From: a virus
Reading direction: 5' to 3' (one strand)
Length of the DNA: 51,193 bases
Virus record (IMG/VR): IMGVR_UViG_3300030099_004204
Coordinates: 1 to 51,193 of that record
Of the stretch, positions 35,201-41,797 are shown piece by piece. Below the pieces are notes generated by a model. It was given only the letters and a program-made list of their open reading frames with translations. It did no database searches and had not been told where the DNA came from. How positions within the stretch are numbered: position 1 is the stretch's first letter; each line of letters begins with the position of its first letter. The translations under genes and the position numbers were made by a program.

Positions 35201-37352
35201 AAAAATATTTGAAGGAACTAAAGCTTTCGCAAAAATATATGGTCCGCTGCTCACAATTAATGCATTTAGAGCAATAAGAAATAGTTTAGGTCATCTGGGT
35301 TCAATAACAGAAATATTAGACAGATATGAGCCAGGATTTTTTAAGGAACAGCTTTACGATAACGTAAATGTTATGGAGGAAAAATCTTTGCAAGGTAAGT
35401 ATCGTCAAATTGATGAATTAAATAAAATTGCAAATACAATATCTGGAATAAAAAAAGGGTATAACGAAATACTAGGTAAATTCAAAAAAACAGATATAGA
35501 AATTATAGTTAATGGAAAAAAAGAAATTTATTCTGATGATAATTTGCTTAGAATATATGCTCTTAGTTTGAATGAAACGCAAAGACAAAAACTAAACAAG
35601 CAAGGTTTTACTGATAAAGTTTTAAGTGAAATAGAAAAAAAATTAGACCCGTCTTTAATTGAGTTTGCTGATAAAGTAGTAGAGTATTTTAGCACTAGAT
35701 ATTATGAAAGCGTTAATGATGTTTATTCTTCAGTTAATAATATAAATCTAAGTTATGTAGATAATTATTTTCCAACTCGTACAGTTTCTGACCAAGTAAA
35801 TAAAGAATGGTTTAACGAGTCTGCATTTGATAAAATATTTGCAGCAGATTCTTCACCAGCTTTTAGGGATAGAACAGATACACAGGGCAAGGTTGACGTA
35901 GATGACATGTTTACTTTTACAAATGTCATGATGGACCACATTACATCTATGGAAAGATATAAAGCTTTTGCACAAGGAGTCAGAGATATAAATACCATTA
36001 TGACCGACCCTGCTGTAAATATTTTAATGCAACAAACAGGAACAGAAAAAGTAATTAGACAAAGTTTAAATTCTATTTTTAATCCTACATATGGTGTGGA
36101 GGAAAATTTATCTTTGTTTAGCGGGTTATTTAATCAATTTACAGGATACGCTTTAAGTTTTAAAGTGATACAAATTCCAAAACAAATCTCATCTTTTGTA
36201 AATGCTTTTGAAGAATATCAATACTTCAAAGGAAAAAACACACCAGGTATAGACCACATAGCTTTTATGGTTGACACGTTAAAAGTATTAGGCTCTTTAT
36301 TCACAAAAGACTCAGCTTATAAAAAAGCTTTAGACATTTCAGCTACATTTAGAGAAAGAGTGGAGCGTGGATTAGAAGGAGATATATATGGGTTAGAAAC
36401 TGGTGGTACATTAAACCTTAAACAAGTTCAAGCATTTAAAGAAATTCGTAAAAAATTTAGAAAACTCAAAGGTGCGCCAACAGTTATAGGAGATATCGGT
36501 GGTGTGTTAGGTTATATGATTAATTACAACAGAAATATAGCTAATGGCATGAGTGAGGCTGACGCTTTAAAAGCTTTTAATAATTATAATGCAACTCAGC
36601 AAAGTAGAAGAGGCTCTGATAAAATAGCTTTGCAAAGAAGTAAAAGTCAATTATTAAGAACTGTAACTATGTTTGGTAGTACGGCTTTTTTACAAATGAA
36701 CAAAGCGGCTACAGGTCTATCTGCTATAATGAAAAGAATAAGTAAGGGTCAATTTAAAAAGGCAGTTGTAAGTAAAGAAGCAAGAGCTGTAGCTTTAAAT
36801 TTAGGTGTCGCCAATCTTTTATTTGTGTTTGCAGCAAATTTTACCAAGTATGCTTTAGGAGATGATGAAGACAAAGAAGAGGTTGCATCAAGATTAAGAG
36901 ATGCGTTATATGGATTAAACTTACTATATCAAGTTCCGCTTTTTGGTGATGGTATTGAAAGTATGATGAGGTCAGCTAGAGGACAAAAACCTAGAACAGG
37001 AGGAGGTGTAAATCCTTTTTTATCCATAGCAAACGAATTAAGAAAATCGCCTTTTACAAAAGAAACCGCATTTCAAAAATTTAAACCTTTTATAGAGATA
37101 GGTTTGGGTACACGATTAGACCCTTTTGTAGGTTTATATAATATAATCGAGAAAGGTGAATTTGAAGAAGATGATGTATTGGATTTAATAGGTATAAGCA
37201 GTTCATATCGACCTAACCCTGACAAGCGTTTGACTAAGACACAATTAAAAGAATATTTGCCTGAGCTTTATGATGAGTTGTATGGTCCAGGGTCGGCTTA
37301 TGATGAAATGAAAAAAGAAATGAGAAAAATAAAAAACAGCCTCAAAAAATAA
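32280..37352 (+). CDS. Giant internal virion/DNA ejection protein (gp16-like position)
   Basis: 1690 residues. It opens with two related short repeats (KLYDVLVRDGYYTKSLDDF at about 5-23 and VFEVVTRDGLYTKDRETF at about 38-55). Residues about 185-255 and 270-350 are Gly/Ala-rich hydrophobic (GAVGGVGAGLATGGLGAIPG), suited to crossing a membrane. A low-complexity acidic/Gln/Thr linker at about 450-560 coincides with an overprinted reading frame. Residues about 640-1000 are long charged helices. A second glycine/hydrophobic part near 1400-1530 ends before a basic C-terminus. No lysozyme or transglycosylase motif is clear. Likely ejected to form a DNA channel. Confidence 0.55.
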   Translation: MEEIQKLYDVLVRDGYYTKSLDDFIVQYQDPAYVDKVFEVVTRDGLYTKDRETFDTQFSIKKKENEQPQEEPDTVSELELGFSELPSGEKDTLLERTFGKNFVTDYFGDIYRAGAQGFAQGATVDDALKLFASGKDADSEDIQDYIAAVQNMESYQPSDEMKEFDRIYRQEGGGLMGFIKGLAKTRAQVIPQIFTSSMIAMFNKGSLAAGAVGGVGAGLATGGLGAIPGAIAGLSGALETGVSFTEFLKEEIGDKPFTEENIREVLEDPGKLAKIRARAGARGVSIAALDAIAGGVASKVGAKFGKNLSKAGVTLTAGAIEGVGGGTGEVVARALADQEMDVAEIGFEAVAGTATAPYTVGAALYNMPKYQIGGKKLTRKDFIKTINESTPKQIIEIANSKAPVEVNNDKEALAIYNNAYQEAQIKVKTEEVAPNINEEELNKVVELTRRKEFLENNASEVAKAELSDINKQIKDITDAVRKRSSEEVVLQEQTEVGTDMGERDSTREVARKTTPEENQETEVQEGENIQAQETNQEEVAVELTEEQQDEVSDLEYTLNITEETTETTPDDIPTLPRDLTIEQVVEQGRQNGFSDASIRAVLLKRKNPQQNRRYSAAEVNEAMQIDLEKNEVLPAAIQNIEGGVEKGRQLLREVNAQIESFKNKTQKETKSPATNAQIREKALEFLRANEIFKSLNENEQLEVTLAFDKTLQTRANPRVQQEISRIKSLVRGFKRGVKDLRSAQIQLKNFIRNNLKQADNLLPLITGVKSVKDLSAQAEQVIKRAERQRAQQKKSLIKEIEKFINKKSKGRKTASRKTRAATLDAQGKDFFTELKRIFKLDAKQLDKLREEINENETEYNKAVLKEARGEKLDRKDTQLLDTKLAFDLIAGIENKSIEEIEVLFEDLKTGAKESLNRLNRAKDIQAQRQERISNTAQATVKKLYGFLFGEDGKPLTKAEIKQKRKQMLRSFGKLKIFEGTKAFAKIYGPLLTINAFRAIRNSLGHLGSITEILDRYEPGFFKEQLYDNVNVMEEKSLQGKYRQIDELNKIANTISGIKKGYNEILGKFKKTDIEIIVNGKKEIYSDDNLLRIYALSLNETQRQKLNKQGFTDKVLSEIEKKLDPSLIEFADKVVEYFSTRYYESVNDVYSSVNNINLSYVDNYFPTRTVSDQVNKEWFNESAFDKIFAADSSPAFRDRTDTQGKVDVDDMFTFTNVMMDHITSMERYKAFAQGVRDINTIMTDPAVNILMQQTGTEKVIRQSLNSIFNPTYGVEENLSLFSGLFNQFTGYALSFKVIQIPKQISSFVNAFEEYQYFKGKNTPGIDHIAFMVDTLKVLGSLFTKDSAYKKALDISATFRERVERGLEGDIYGLETGGTLNLKQVQAFKEIRKKFRKLKGAPTVIGDIGGVLGYMINYNRNIANGMSEADALKAFNNYNATQQSRRGSDKIALQRSKSQLLRTVTMFGSTAFLQMNKAATGLSAIMKRISKGQFKKAVVSKEARAVALNLGVANLLFVFAANFTKYALGDDEDKEEVASRLRDALYGLNLLYQVPLFGDGIESMMRSARGQKPRTGGGVNPFLSIANELRKSPFTKETAFQKFKPFIEIGLGTRLDPFVGLYNIIEKGEFEEDDVLDLIGISSSYRPNPDKRLTKTQLKEYLPELYDELYGPGSAYDEMKKEMRKIKNSLKK
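33712..33897 (+). CDS. Overprinted small basic phage protein in +1 frame inside ejection gene
   Basis: A 61-residue frame (ATG 33712, TAG 33895-33897) wholly inside the 1690-residue gene, in another frame of the same strand. It begins MPFVSEAQRRWFYKNKP, continues WEKETPPGKLPERLHP and ends in a Lys/Arg-rich tail. This closely matches, from memory, a recurrent small phage protein (S-E-x-Q-R-R then K-P, W-x-K-E-T-P, K-L-P-E) normally encoded as a separate gene. My hand count gives about 48% G+C here against about 30% nearby. In the main frame the same bases encode only low-complexity acidic sequence. So this frame looks like the older, selected one. Expression is unproven. Confidence 0.55.
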   Translation: MPFVSEAQRRWFYKNKPRWAPIWEKETPPGKLPERLHPKKIKRPKFKKVRISKLKRQIRRK

Positions 37353-37381
37353 TTCTATATATTAAATAAAATATAATAATA

Positions 37382-37404
37382 TTTATTGTTATAGTAATAA
37401 TAAA
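37382..37404. terminator. AT-rich stem-loop between convergent gene blocks
   Basis: TTTATTGTTA (37382-37391) and TAATAATAAA (37395-37404) form a 10-pair stem (one G-U) with a TAG loop in the 59-base gap between the last plus-strand and last minus-strand genes. It could act in both directions, but the stem is AU-only except the G-U and lacks a clear adjacent T-run, so termination strength is doubtful. Confidence 0.4.
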
Positions 37405-37411
37405 GCTTAGT

Positions 37412-37792
37412 CTAGGGTCTAACATATTTAAATATTTTTTTGTTATCAAACTTTAACATCAGCTCACCATCCTCAGACCAACTTGCCGTTCCTGTTAGTC
37501 CTTCAATTGGTAGATACCATATGCCATCTATACAAGACCATATCATCACTGCATGTAGTCTTTTATCTCTAAGCTTTATAATCTTTCTAGCCTCCACAGT
37601 CAAGGGAAAAGATTCTTTCATCTCAGTATTTAATACCTTTACTTCAGCATAACCTATCACTGATTTGTTTTCCCCTAGTATTCTGAAGTCTACGTCACTT
37701 GGGCTTAATTTTTTATAGCTTCCGCCTAGTCTACGTAAATATAATTCTATTGCTTTTTTTTCTTTAGCTATGTCTTGGTCTACTTCAAACAT
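37412..37792 (-). CDS. PD-(D/E)XK nuclease-like protein
   Basis: 126 residues from the ATG that overlaps the upstream stop by one base (TAATG at 37792); an ATG six codons earlier is possible. SDVDFRILGENKSVIGYAEV then K gives a D-x(n)-E-x-K core (D-F-R-I ... A-E-V-K-V), the catalytic signature of the PD-(D/E)XK fold. Preceding helix and following strands (HAVMIWSCIDGIWYLP) fit. It is the last gene of the replication block. Role: DNA processing or repair nuclease; specificity unknown. Confidence 0.5.
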   Translation of the reverse strand: MFEVDQDIAKEKKAIELYLRRLGGSYKKLSPSDVDFRILGENKSVIGYAEVKVLNTEMKESFPLTVEARKIIKLRDKRLHAVMIWSCIDGIWYLPIEGLTGTASWSEDGELMLKFDNKKIFKYVRP

Positions 37793-38511
37793 TATAAATT
37801 CATCATACAATTAAAAGCCGTGTGTCCACCCAATACTACTCCACATCCGAGTGATTGACGTTTAAAATTTTTAGCGTACGCCGCTGCATAACTTTTTATA
37901 TCTATGCCGCAACCTGTTTGCATAGCAAATACTCTGAATTTTTTTCCTACAAACCACCTTACATAAGATTCAGTGTGGGTATGTCCACAGACACTAGACA
38001 TCATATTGTTCTTTGCTTTCATCTGTGCTTGACCACCCTCTCCGTGTTCGTATAAAACATCATCGTATATAACATTCTCCATCCACTTCCATTTCATTGT
38101 ACCCAACACTTCGTTGTAGCTTCTAATCCACCTTTTTGGTATTTGTGATTCAAAACCTCTACGCATTACCATACGGTCATGATTACCTATCATGATATCG
38201 GCTTTTGTAAAAACTTTGTACCATTTTTGTACTTCATTTATAGCCAAGTCAAGCTCATCTGAACCTCCCAATCCATCGGGGTCTGTTGTATGAAATGATG
38301 CGAAGTGATTGTCTATTATATCTCCAATAAATATTACCTGATTAAGATTCCATTTAGCATATACGTCTGTACAAAAATCTAAATAATCAGGGTGATTAAA
38401 AGGTGCGTGTATATCACCCACCACTAATATTCTTTTTTCTTTTGTATTTAAATTTTCAAAAGCTTTTTTACGATTGCCTGTTAGTCTAGGTCTTATTGTT
38501 TCAAAGTTCAT
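37792..38511 (-). CDS. Calcineurin-like metallophosphoesterase
   Basis: 239 residues from ATG 38511 (an in-frame ATG at 38526 would add five residues). All metal-binding motifs of the family are present in order: GDIH, GDIIDNH, GNHD, an internal HGEGG and a C-terminal GHTH. The protein ends in a Cys/Met/Gly segment (SLGCGVVLGGHTAFNCMMNL). Phage enzymes of this type can act on nucleotides, DNA ends or phosphoproteins, so the substrate is open. The start overlaps the preceding micro-protein by 11 bases (ATGAACTTTGA), and the stop overlaps the nuclease gene start. Confidence 0.85.
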   Translation of the reverse strand: MNFETIRPRLTGNRKKAFENLNTKEKRILVVGDIHAPFNHPDYLDFCTDVYAKWNLNQVIFIGDIIDNHFASFHTTDPDGLGGSDELDLAINEVQKWYKVFTKADIMIGNHDRMVMRRGFESQIPKRWIRSYNEVLGTMKWKWMENVIYDDVLYEHGEGGQAQMKAKNNMMSSVCGHTHTESYVRWFVGKKFRVFAMQTGCGIDIKSYAAAYAKNFKRQSLGCGVVLGGHTAFNCMMNL

Positions 38512-38680
38512 CTTGCACTGATTCAAGTATTAGTTTTAGTTGTTTAATCAGCGTCTGGACCTCACTTTTTAAGGAGTCAAAGTCTTTGTCTACTAAATTT
38601 TCGTAGATATTATTGGATGAGTTATGTATATCATCCATTATATAGTTAATATTCTGGATTCGTTTATTCTCCAGACTCAT
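38501..38680 (-). CDS. Small helical protein upstream of metallophosphoesterase
   Basis: A 59-residue frame starting at ATG 38680 and ending in TGA at 38503-38501. It begins MSLENKRIQNINYIMDDIHN and ends with a leucine-heptad-like helix (LKSEVQTLIKQLKLILESVQ), suggesting a short coiled coil. It fills an otherwise empty gap: six bases after the previous gene, and an 11-base overlap with the metallophosphoesterase start. No known family recognised. Its real status is supported by position and by the helix pattern. Confidence 0.55.
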   Translation of the reverse strand: MSLENKRIQNINYIMDDIHNSSNNIYENLVDKDFDSLKSEVQTLIKQLKLILESVQDEL

Positions 38681-38686
38681 ACGCTG

Positions 38687-38920
38687 TCATTTATCCATTG
38701 CCTGAATGAGCTGTGTGCCCAAGTCAGGATTTATTTTTTTGATGGCGTAATATATTTTCCTAGAGTTACCCTTTATTAACTTGCGTTCAGATTTAGAAGT
38801 TTCTATCCCCATGTTGGTATACATCTTAGCGTCTAACTCTAAAAGTCTATCCACTTTTTTCTTCTTCGTGGAGCTGGTATCTTCAACAATATAAGGAATA
38901 TCCTCAATACTAAATTCCAT
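38687..38920 (-). CDS. Hypothetical helical protein
   Basis: 77 residues. The N-terminus is acidic (FSIEDIPYIVEDTSS), followed by KKKKVDRLLELDAKMYTNMG and a basic helical C-terminus (KLIKGNSRKIYYAIKKINPD). No domain recognised. It starts 56 bases after the DnaA-like gene; that gap is very AT-rich with no clear promoter box or terminator. It could be a small DNA-associated protein, but nothing specific shows this. Confidence 0.5.
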   Translation of the reverse strand: MEFSIEDIPYIVEDTSSTKKKKVDRLLELDAKMYTNMGIETSKSERKLIKGNSRKIYYAIKKINPDLGTQLIQAMDK

Positions 38921-38976
38921 AACATATTATTTACATATTATAAAGTTAATAAAAAAATTCTATAATTATTTGTGCT

Positions 38977-39432
38977 TTAATTATTTAGCTTCCTTTTTAT
39001 ATTTTCATACTTTCGTTTAACCTTATAATATTTAGCCTCATACATATCTTTGGTGTCTTTTATTTCTGAAAAAGCTTTCAGAAGCTGATAATACTTAGCT
39101 TTATAATAATCTTCATCAGTCTCTTTTATTTCTGTAAAAGCTTTCGGATTTTCTGCTAAAATTTGTTTTAGTTTACTTTCTAGCTTGTTATAAATTTCCA
39201 TAATTCTTTTATCTACAACCAGCCAATCTTGCAGATTTCTATGTCCGTGCAATACTGTTGCGTGGTCTTTTTCTATAGACCTTCCTATTCTTGTAAATCC
39301 AAACGTGGTGTAATCTCTGAGAAGCCCATAGTAGATAGCTCTTGCTTCTACATATTTTTTTCTTCTTGTGCGTTTGGTAATGTCAACTCCAAATTCTTTT
39401 TCTACTATGTTTTTGATTAAGATTGTGCTCAT
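38977..39432 (-). CDS. Stand-alone DnaA domain IV-like protein with C-terminal repeats
   Basis: 151 residues. Residues about 25-70 read as DnaA domain IV: YVEARAIYYGLLRDYT, TRIGRSIEKDHATVLHGHRN, where D-H-A-T-V-L-H-G matches the DnaA signature D-H-(T/S)-T-V-L. No AAA+ ATPase domain is present. Residues 99-118 and 120-139 are a degenerate tandem repeat (AFTEIKETDEDYYKAKYYQL and AFSEIKDTKDMYEAKYYKV) likely forming a coiled coil. Predicted role: sequence-specific binding of origin or promoter DNA, either recruiting replication proteins or competing with host DnaA. Start overlaps the upstream gene's stop (ATGA). Confidence 0.65.
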   Translation of the reverse strand: MSTILIKNIVEKEFGVDITKRTRRKKYVEARAIYYGLLRDYTTFGFTRIGRSIEKDHATVLHGHRNLQDWLVVDKRIMEIYNKLESKLKQILAENPKAFTEIKETDEDYYKAKYYQLLKAFSEIKDTKDMYEAKYYKVKRKYENIKRKLNN

Positions 39433-39740
39433 ATAATTTTATTTTGGTTATATAGGTCTAAATATTCATCAGAAGTTATACTCAACAACTGAAAAAAATA
39501 GGGTGCGTCATTCTCTTCATATATAAAACGCAAAGCAAAAAACACAGGGTCTCTACCACGAAGTACGCCACCAATAATTTGAGAACGATGATTCTTTCTC
39601 TGTATCTTATCGACTGCTCTTTGGATTTGCATTATTACTCTACTCGATTGTAATGGAGACATATGGTCAAGCGTTAGTAACACTGCCTCATCGAGTTCAT
39701 AAAATGTTTCATCCTTTGTATACTTCTGTAATAAATCCAT
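39429..39740 (-). CDS. Hypothetical protein between nuclease and DnaA-like genes
   Basis: 103 residues, helical at the N-terminus (VLLTLDHMSPLQSSRVIMQI), then GGVLRGRDPVFFALRFIYEE and an acidic C-terminus. No conserved catalytic motif recognised. It overlaps the VRR-NUC gene by 32 bases and the DnaA-like gene by 4, so it is embedded in a tightly coupled replication operon. Possibly a regulatory or adaptor protein. Confidence 0.55.
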   Translation of the reverse strand: MDLLQKYTKDETFYELDEAVLLTLDHMSPLQSSRVIMQIQRAVDKIQRKNHRSQIIGGVLRGRDPVFFALRFIYEENDAPYFFQLLSITSDEYLDLYNQNKII

Positions 39741-39948
39741 GCTTTTCTAATTCTTTCATACGGTATGCTTGTAAAGGAGATACCTTACCCTTTTTAGTTT
39801 TGATTTCACTAAAGATTACATTACAGTTAGGTGGTATAGCCAACAAATCAGGTATACCATTTTTGTTTGTTTTAATTAATTTAATAACATAAAAGCCTTC
39901 GGCTTCTAATTCTTTTATTCTTTTTGACTGTAGTTGTTGTTCAGTCAT
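39709..39948 (-). CDS. VRR-NUC domain nuclease
   Basis: 79 residues, the minimal size of a VRR-NUC domain (PF08774-like). GIPDLLAIPPNCNVIFSEIK then TKKGKVSPLQ gives the G-x-x-D-L ... E-x-K-x-x-x-G-x-x-S-x-x-Q signature. The fold is of the PD-(D/E)XK superfamily; cellular and phage members cut branched or flap DNA. The likely job is resolving recombination or replication intermediates before packaging. It overlaps the upstream nuclease gene by 4 bases. Confidence 0.8.
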   Translation of the reverse strand: MTEQQLQSKRIKELEAEGFYVIKLIKTNKNGIPDLLAIPPNCNVIFSEIKTKKGKVSPLQAYRMKELEKHGFITEVYKG

Positions 39949-40319
39949 ATTGTAGCAAATTTACTTAATTCTTTGATAGGAATTAATACTGCCAAAGAAC
40001 TATTATTGTCTCCCATTTCTTTTATTAAACCTCTTATGGCAAAAACTTTTGTAATCTTTTTTAGTTTCTCTGTCTCTACCACAAGCATTAACTTGTCTTC
40101 ATATTCTGCTGAAAAAACAAATACCCAATAGTCTGCTTCGGTAGTCAGTATACCTGATGGTTTTTTTCTGCTTTGAAATTCAACTGCGATATTACCTGTT
40201 CTCCCGACCCAAAAATCTCTCTTAACTTCGATGGTCTTATTTTTGAAAAGGTCAGCAACTATCCTTTCTCCTTCTTTACCTACCTCTAAATCGTATTTAA
40301 AATCGCTATTGTAATCCAT
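39945..40319 (-). CDS. Phage PD-(D/E)XK endonuclease-like protein
   Basis: 124 residues. YDLEVGKEGERIVADLFKNK provides the N-terminal helix with conserved Glu, KRDFWVGRTGNIAVEFQSRK the D/N ... E-F-x-(S/K) core, and KPSGILTTEADYWVFVFS the family's S-G-I-x-x-T-x-A-D-x-W motif. From memory this layout is common in phage nucleases found near primase and helicase genes. It is one of three small nuclease-fold proteins in this operon. Nineteen bases separate it from the helicase gene; that gap contains the palindrome TATGCATGCATA (40324-40335). Confidence 0.65.
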   Translation of the reverse strand: MDYNSDFKYDLEVGKEGERIVADLFKNKTIEVKRDFWVGRTGNIAVEFQSRKKPSGILTTEADYWVFVFSAEYEDKLMLVVETEKLKKITKVFAIRGLIKEMGDNNSSLAVLIPIKELSKFATI

Positions 40320-40338
40320 TTATTATGCATGCATAGTA

Positions 40339-41574
40339 TTATAAGTTAAATAAATCCTTTTTGAAATGAGACAAGGTATAGTCTCTCTTTTTGGTTACGG
40401 CTTTGTATATCTGCTTTTCAATCCCGTGTTTACTGAAGACCCAATACACATCGTTTTGCAATGTATCTTTAGTTGTCATTCTGTCTCTGCTTTGCCAATA
40501 ACTTGTAGCACTAAAAGCTATATTGTAATACACAAGACATTCAGCTTGCCGCAAGCTTATACCCTCTCTGCCGCTAACTATTTGTAATGCTATGCTTTTG
40601 TTTGTGGTTTCAAACTCAGCTAAACTTGTGGTTATATTATCCCCGTATGCGTGTTTTAAAGCCTCTAATTCGGCTTTGAACACATAAAAGATACCCACCT
40701 TCATTCCTTTAAATTTATTGGCTATAAACTTAGCTTTTGTAAAATCTAAAACTTCAGCGTTACCACTCTCAAATTTTACAGTGCCCGAATAAATTTGGTG
40801 TAGTTTTGTCATAAGTTTTACAGGTGTGTCGGCTAGTAAAACCTCGTGTTTGCCTTCTATAACTTTTTCTTTTTTCAAAAGCCTAGCAAGTTTATAAGTA
40901 GAGTCTTTCATCTCTATCTCTAATACCCTTTCGTTTGTTTTTACTTTGAAGCCAGCTTCTTTCTGAGAATAACTTATTAAGTATGGCTTCATCTCTTCCA
41001 TTATAGTTGGTTTGCCATTTGAATAATCTCTTATACGCATACTGTTTATCATCTTCTCTGTTACATAAACGTGGGTGTGTGCAAACTTGTAAAAGTTTAC
41101 AAACTCCTGGAAAGGGTTGCCTGGAATACCATATACCTGATGATATATCTGTGAATATGATTCAGGGGTTGGTGTGCCTGAAAGAAGTATAACCTTTGCA
41201 TGGCTTCTTACAATACGCATCTTTACGTCTCTTGCCCTTTTACTAGGCTTGGGAAACGCACCAAGTGAATGTGCTTCATCGCAAATAATTATATCCCATT
41301 CTAAATCATAGTGTACCTTGTGCAGGCTCTCATAGTTTGTAACGTGCAAATACATTGCACAATCAAGTTTTTCAAAATCATCTTCAATAGATGGTATTGC
41401 TTTTTTCTTTGTGATAAACAAAACTTTTTGTGCCCCCACCCTGTATGCAATAGACAACGCAGTGAGTGTCTTGCCCGTTCTTACCTCCATCGCTAAGTAA
41501 ACAAAGCCTTTGTCTTTTAATACTTTAGTACCCTTGTTTACTATATACTCTTGATAGTCTCTTAGCCGTATCAT
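40339..41574 (-). CDS. SNF2-type superfamily 2 helicase
   Basis: 411 residues from the ATG at 41574 (MIRLRDYQ, the usual start of such helicases); an in-frame ATG at 41613 would add 13 residues. Motifs: Q-motif-like LRDYQ, Walker A EVRTGKT, motif II DEAH (IIICDEAHSLG), motif III LLSGTPTP, and C-terminal motifs V/VI (IVSGREGISLRQA, YWQSRDRMTT). The length is typical of compact phage SNF2 proteins. Predicted to translocate on or remodel DNA during replication or recombination. It overlaps the preceding gene by 50 bases. Confidence 0.85.
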   Translation of the reverse strand: MIRLRDYQEYIVNKGTKVLKDKGFVYLAMEVRTGKTLTALSIAYRVGAQKVLFITKKKAIPSIEDDFEKLDCAMYLHVTNYESLHKVHYDLEWDIIICDEAHSLGAFPKPSKRARDVKMRIVRSHAKVILLSGTPTPESYSQIYHQVYGIPGNPFQEFVNFYKFAHTHVYVTEKMINSMRIRDYSNGKPTIMEEMKPYLISYSQKEAGFKVKTNERVLEIEMKDSTYKLARLLKKEKVIEGKHEVLLADTPVKLMTKLHQIYSGTVKFESGNAEVLDFTKAKFIANKFKGMKVGIFYVFKAELEALKHAYGDNITTSLAEFETTNKSIALQIVSGREGISLRQAECLVYYNIAFSATSYWQSRDRMTTKDTLQNDVYWVFSKHGIEKQIYKAVTKKRDYTLSHFKKDLFNL

Positions 41575-41797
41575 AAAATTTAATTTTTGCTCGTAGCGTT
41601 CCAATCTTAACAAGCTTATCCCATTCTTTTTTAAGCTTGAAGTAGTTGTACATATCTTTTAATATGTCGTCTGTTATTTCTTCGTTTGGATTGTGCATAA
41701 AATAATTGTTGCTTGTGTATACAAAATTATCAAGTGACATTTTATTCACAATAACCTCATATGAATTTCTCATTGCTATGTCTAAATAATATTTCAA
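41525..41797 (-). CDS. Hypothetical protein between primase and helicase genes
   Basis: 90 residues, helical with a basic C-terminus (LKLKKEWDKL-type region, then KFYDTAKRLSRVYSKQGY). No recognised domain. Its ATG overlaps the primase stop (ATGA) and its end lies inside the helicase gene, so it is probably translated together with both. A helicase loader or replication accessory factor is possible from position only. Confidence 0.55.
   Translation of the reverse strand: MKYYLDIAMRNSYEVIVNKMSLDNFVYTSNNYFMHNPNEEITDDILKDMYNYFKLKKEWDKLVKIGTLRAKIKFYDTAKRLSRVYSKQGY

Noticed and set aside
34307-35254. Long minus-strand open frame (315 codons) opposite the ejection protein
   Set aside because: It mirrors a Lys/Glu/Gln-rich helical region, whose antisense gives Ser/Leu/Phe-rich low-complexity sequence; all neighbouring genes are on the plus strand and no start signal is seen.
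40324-40335. Perfect palindrome TATGCATGCATA in the gap before the 39945 nuclease gene
   Set aside because: Too short for a terminator, single copy, and AT-rich palindromes of this length occur by chance.
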